From the NCBI GenBank assembly GCA_964537965.1, contig CAZIDB010000033.1:1-28926 (forward strand): a stretch of 28,926 bases of DNA. The letters are read 5' to 3'. This DNA comes from SURF-24 sp964537965. Lineage in GTDB: Bacteria; Bacteroidota; Ignavibacteria; Ignavibacteriales; SURF-24. A model generated the notes under the pieces. The model was not told the origin of the DNA. It ran no database searches and worked only from the letters and a program-made list of their open reading frames with translations. Positions 25,781-28,926 of this stretch are shown here, in pieces (the first letter of the stretch is position 1; every line of letters starts with the position of its first letter). The translations under genes and the position numbers were made by a program.

Positions 25781-27994
25781 ATGAACAGCCATCTCACACG
25801 TAAAATTTCCCTTTTCTTATTTTTACTTTCATCAATCATCTGCTCACAAAAGAAACCGATTACTATTGACGATATTCTTGGCGGACGAACTATGTGGGGC
25901 AGCGGTTCATACAATAACCTTCAATGGTTTGATAGCGGGAACAAGTTTTCATTTGTTAGATCCAACAAGGAAACCGGCTCTTCTGAAATTTGCGAATATG
26001 ATATTGCAACAGGAAATGAAAGTGTTATTGTTTCCGATAACGATTTAAAAATAAATAAAGACGATAAACCCTTTCGTATTTCTAATTACAAATGGTCACC
26101 CGATGATAACTTAATTCTGTTCACAGGAAAACTTCCTGCCCGATCACTTAAAACAGGTGGAGCATTTTACATTTATGATCTTAAGAATAAAAAGTTTTCT
26201 TTATTAACAGGATCTGAAAAAGAACAATCTAACGTTGAGTTTTCTCCTGACAGCAAAATGATCGGTTTTGTAAGAGAGAACAATATTTTTGTTTTGGATA
26301 TCCGGACATTAACTGAGAAGCAGCTTACCTTTGACGGCAGTATAAATATAATCAATGGTCAGTTCGATTGGGTTTATGAGGAAGAGTTCAGTATTATTTC
26401 TGGTTGGGAGTGGTCTCCCGACAGTAAATCAATAGCATACTGGCGCTTAGATCAATCTGGTGTGCCTGAGATTCATTTAGCTAAATATGATTCGCTTTAT
26501 CTTAACTCGTATGATCAGAAGTATCCGAAGCCCGGGGCAAAAAATTCTGTTGTTAAAATTGGTGTTGTAAATGTTGACGATGCTAAAACTACCTGGATGG
26601 ATATTGGAAGCGAGACTGATATTTATATTCCACGAATTAAATTTACTTCTAATCCCGGATTGCTTTCCGTTCAAAGACTGAACCGGTTACAAAACAATCT
26701 TGATTTACTTTTGTGCGATGTTAAAACCGGTAAATCAAAAATAATTATAAATGAAAACAGCGCTAACTGGATTGACATTTTTGATGATCTTACTTTCCTG
26801 AAAGACAAACAAAGATTCATTTGGTCATCTGAAGTATCCGGTTATAAACATCTTTATCTTTTTAATTACGAAGGTGAAAAGATTAATACCATTACACAAG
26901 GGAAGTGGGAAGTTGGAGAATTAAAAGGCGTTGATGAAGAGAACGAAATTGTTTACTACACTTCAAATGAAAGAGGAACATTATATTCTGATTTGTATTC
27001 TGTAAAATTTGACGGAACAGATAAAAAAAGACTGACTGAAGAAGCGGGCACTCATTCTATTGAAATGGCTGACAATCCAAAATATTTCATCGACCGTTAT
27101 TCAAATGCAAATTACCCGTCATCATCAATAATGAAAAAGATGAATGGTGAAACGGTAAAAGAACTTAGCAAAGCTAACCTTGCAGCGCTGGAAACATTTG
27201 AAAGAGCAAAGGTTGAATTCTTCACAATTAAAACTTCCGATAATGTTGAACTTGACGCTTTCATTATTAAACCGAATAACCTGGAGGGAGGGAAAAGGTA
27301 TCCTGTCTTTATAACTCAATACAACGGACCAACATCAAAAGCAGTTACTGACAGTTGGGGAATTGGAGGTATGTTCGAACAGTATCTCGTTCAAAATGGA
27401 TTTATTGTTGTTGGTGTTGATTGTCGAATAACAGGTGGCAGGGGAGTTGACCATAAAAAATATGCTTACAAAAATCTTGGCTACTGGGAAGTAAATGATC
27501 TTGTTGAAACTGCAAAATATTTAGGAACTTTACCTTATATCGACTCCCGAAAGATTGCTGTCTTTGGCTCAAGTTACGGTGGATATTCTGCTGCTTTTGC
27601 ATTACTAAAGGCTCCGGAATATTTTAAAGCTGCAATTGATGCCTTTGGTGTAACCGACTGGAGATTTTACGACGACATTTATACAGAAAGATATATGTCA
27701 ACACCGGAACTTAATCCAAAGGGTTACGAAGAAAGTTCTGCTTTGAATTATACGGATAACCTGAAAGGGAATCTTCTCATCATTCACGGAACAGCTGATG
27801 ATAATGTTCATTTTCAGAATGCCGTTAAACTTGTTGAAAGACTGATTGAATCGAGAAAGCAATTTCAATTAATGATTTATCCTGAAAAGGGGCATGGAAT
27901 AGGCGGTAAGAATGCGGCTTATCATTATTACCAGACAATGATTGATTTTCTTGTGAAGTATCTGAAAGAAGATAACTTTTTAAATATTCAATAA
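25781..27994 (+). CDS. Dipeptidyl peptidase IV (S9 family)
   Basis: A 737-aa exported serine peptidase that removes N-terminal X-Pro/X-Ala dipeptides. A signal peptide ends near IICSQ. The N-terminal beta-propeller (about 40-470) carries DWVYEEEF with the Glu pair (Glu200/201) that holds the substrate amino group. The alpha/beta-hydrolase domain has Tyr514 in QYNGP (oxyanion hole), Ser598 in GSSYGG, Asp673/674 in TADDNVHF and His705 in GHGIGG. All key residues of the family are present and the length is usual. It is the last protein gene of the plus-strand run; only 12 bp separate its stop from the tRNA-Val. Confidence 0.93.
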   Translation: MNSHLTRKISLFLFLLSSIICSQKKPITIDDILGGRTMWGSGSYNNLQWFDSGNKFSFVRSNKETGSSEICEYDIATGNESVIVSDNDLKINKDDKPFRISNYKWSPDDNLILFTGKLPARSLKTGGAFYIYDLKNKKFSLLTGSEKEQSNVEFSPDSKMIGFVRENNIFVLDIRTLTEKQLTFDGSINIINGQFDWVYEEEFSIISGWEWSPDSKSIAYWRLDQSGVPEIHLAKYDSLYLNSYDQKYPKPGAKNSVVKIGVVNVDDAKTTWMDIGSETDIYIPRIKFTSNPGLLSVQRLNRLQNNLDLLLCDVKTGKSKIIINENSANWIDIFDDLTFLKDKQRFIWSSEVSGYKHLYLFNYEGEKINTITQGKWEVGELKGVDEENEIVYYTSNERGTLYSDLYSVKFDGTDKKRLTEEAGTHSIEMADNPKYFIDRYSNANYPSSSIMKKMNGETVKELSKANLAALETFERAKVEFFTIKTSDNVELDAFIIKPNNLEGGKRYPVFITQYNGPTSKAVTDSWGIGGMFEQYLVQNGFIVVGVDCRITGGRGVDHKKYAYKNLGYWEVNDLVETAKYLGTLPYIDSRKIAVFGSSYGGYSAAFALLKAPEYFKAAIDAFGVTDWRFYDDIYTERYMSTPELNPKGYEESSALNYTDNLKGNLLIIHGTADDNVHFQNAVKLVERLIESRKQFQLMIYPEKGHGIGGKNAAYHYYQTMIDFLVKYLKEDNFLNIQ

Positions 27995-28006
27995 ATGAAA
28001 ATTATT

Positions 28007-28102
28007 GGGTGCTTAGCTCAGTTGGTTAGAGCGTTCGCCTCACACGCGAAAGGTCGTTGGTTCTCCCAAAGGGATCCCTTTGGGAAAATCCAACAGCGCC
28101 CA
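28007..28102 (+). tRNA. tRNA-Val (CAC) with a 22-nt palindrome in the T-loop
   Basis: The acceptor strand GGGTGCT (28007-28013) pairs with AGCGCCC (28095-28101), with one G-T pair; the discriminator is A28102 and no CCA is encoded. The D-arm is GCTC/GAGC, the anticodon stem TTCGC/GCGAA, and the loop CTCACAC, with anticodon CAC at 28041-28043. The T-stem is GTTGG (28056-28060) / CCAAC (28090-28094). The T-loop would be a normal TTCAAAT, but a perfect palindrome interrupts it after TTC (28061-28063). Removing 22 nt restores a standard tRNA. With the insert in place, the D-loop/T-loop contact should be disturbed, so the gene may be a pseudo-tRNA or may need processing. There is no room for its own promoter outside the DPP IV gene. 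Confidence 0.85.
28064..28085. repeat. Perfect 22-nt palindrome inserted in the tRNA T-loop
   Basis: The left half TCCCAAAGGGA is followed directly by its reverse complement TCCCTTTGGGA. As RNA it can fold into a 9-bp stem with a GATC tetraloop. It sits exactly between C56 and the purine at position 57 of the T-loop. No second full copy is in the window. Confidence 0.93.
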
Positions 28103-28252
28103 CAACAGAAAACTTTATCAGATTTTACTAACCACCAATTTTTGTACATACAAATTTACTGCAGAATTATTTTTATATCGGTTTGTGAATATTATTATTA
28201 GAAATATTTACATATTGCAATTAAAAAAATCATACTTTATTAAACTAAAGAA

Positions 28253-28926
28253 TCAATTCTTGTTACTATCTAAATTGCCAATTGTCTCGCGAAGGAATTC
28301 CCCAAAACTATGAGCAAACTCTTTTCTCTTCAATGCAAACTCAACTATGGTTTTAAGGTAATCCATTTTATTACCGATGTCATAGCGTTTACCTTCAAGT
28401 ATTGTGGCAATAATTCCTTCTTCCTTTAAAAGAATTCGCATTGCATCTGTTAGTTGAATTTCATTTCCTTTTCCGCGCGGAGTTTTTTCAAGTGCTCTGA
28501 ATATTTCGGGAGTAAGAATATAACGCCCGGCAATTGCAAGGTTAGAAGGAGCCTGGCTTCGTTCCGGTTTTTCAATCAGCTCATTTAGCTGTAAAACTTT
28601 ATCGCTTAAATTGCTTCCACCAACTATACCGTACCTTGAAACTTTTTCCCAGGGAACAGTCTCGACTGCAATTACAGTCTGTCCGTATTGCTCGTAGGAA
28701 TCAATTAGCTGCTGGGTAACAGGAATAATTGAATCAATAATTGTGTCACCAAGTAAAACCGCAAAAGGTTCGTGTGCACAATGAAACCTTGCATGATAAA
28801 TTGCATCGCCTAACCCGTTCAGTTCTTTTTGCCTGATGAAATGAATATTAGCCATGCTTTCGATATGCTTTAACTGTGTGTACAAAGTTTCGTCTTCTCT
28901 TTCCTGGATGCGAGATTCAAGTTCAT
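28253..28926 (-). CDS. galU: UTP--glucose-1-phosphate uridylyltransferase, 5' part beyond the window
   Basis: The C-terminal part (about 224 codons) of GalU, which makes UDP-glucose from UTP and glucose-1-phosphate. The frame continues to the window edge (ELESRIQERE at the cut end), so the TTG at 28885 is not the start. Family motifs are GLGDAIYHARFH, VLLGDTIID, SRYGIVGG, IEKP, AGRYILTPEIF, GKGNEIQLTDAM and GKRYDIGNKMDYLKT. It is convergent with the kinase-RmlD-DPP IV-tRNA run. It supplies UDP-glucose for envelope polysaccharides, which matches the nearby sugar-nucleotide genes. Confidence 0.93.
   Translation of the reverse strand, partial: ELESRIQEREDETLYTQLKHIESMANIHFIRQKELNGLGDAIYHARFHCAHEPFAVLLGDTIIDSIIPVTQQLIDSYEQYGQTVIAVETVPWEKVSRYGIVGGSNLSDKVLQLNELIEKPERSQAPSNLAIAGRYILTPEIFRALEKTPRGKGNEIQLTDAMRILLKEEGIIATILEGKRYDIGNKMDYLKTIVEFALKRKEFAHSFGEFLRETIGNLDSNKN

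Noticed and set aside
27995..28201. 68-aa plus-strand frame right after DPP IV
   Set aside because: It runs straight through the tRNA-Val gene, so it is a chance frame.
1..28926. CRISPR array, insertion sequence or phage integration
   Set aside because: There are no regularly spaced repeats, no transposase or integrase gene, and no att-like duplication of either tRNA end.

Overview
The window looks like chromosomal DNA from a member of the Ignavibacteria (Ignavibacteriota/Chlorobiota, Bacteroidota superphylum). Three secreted proteins end in type IX secretion (T9SS) sorting domains carrying the NYPNPFNP motif that is typical of that group. The DNA is AT-rich, starts are preceded by AAGG/GGAGG-like sites, and neither tRNA encodes CCA. 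Two runs of exactly 100 N (15213-15312 and 24304-24403) show that this is a scaffold with gaps of nominal length.

Layout. (1) 1-77: 3' part of tRNA-Asp(GTC) and its terminator. (2) 136-1983, minus: secreted family-9 pectate lyase with a complete Ca/Lys active site. (3) 2534-3028, minus: SRPBCC/AHSA1 protein. (4) 3535-7675, plus: polar amino-acid ABC transporter operon made of a lipoprotein, a giant lipoprotein-permease fusion and an ATPase with an extra C-terminal domain. The binding-protein lobes occur in permuted order (lobe II before lobe I). (5) 7748-17264, minus: two very large cytoplasmic-looking proteins of unrecognised function (1376 aa and about 1731 aa), probably one transcription unit; this is the best candidate for an undescribed system. 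(6) 17659-24113, minus: two T9SS-exported proteins, a small membrane protein, and a membrane-spanning AraC regulator with a CBM9-like periplasmic sensor. (7) 24404-27994, plus: truncated PfkB-family sugar kinase, RmlD-like reductase, dipeptidyl peptidase IV. (8) 28007-28102, plus: tRNA-Val(CAC) whose T-loop is split by a perfect 22-nt palindrome. (9) 28253-end, minus: 3' part of galU.

The pectate lyase, the SGNH-containing T9SS protein and the CBM9-AraC sensor fit a heterotroph that attacks plant polysaccharide. The amino-acid transporter and DPP IV fit peptide use. The kinase, RmlD and GalU fit sugar-nucleotide metabolism. The sequence alone gives no function for the giant pair.
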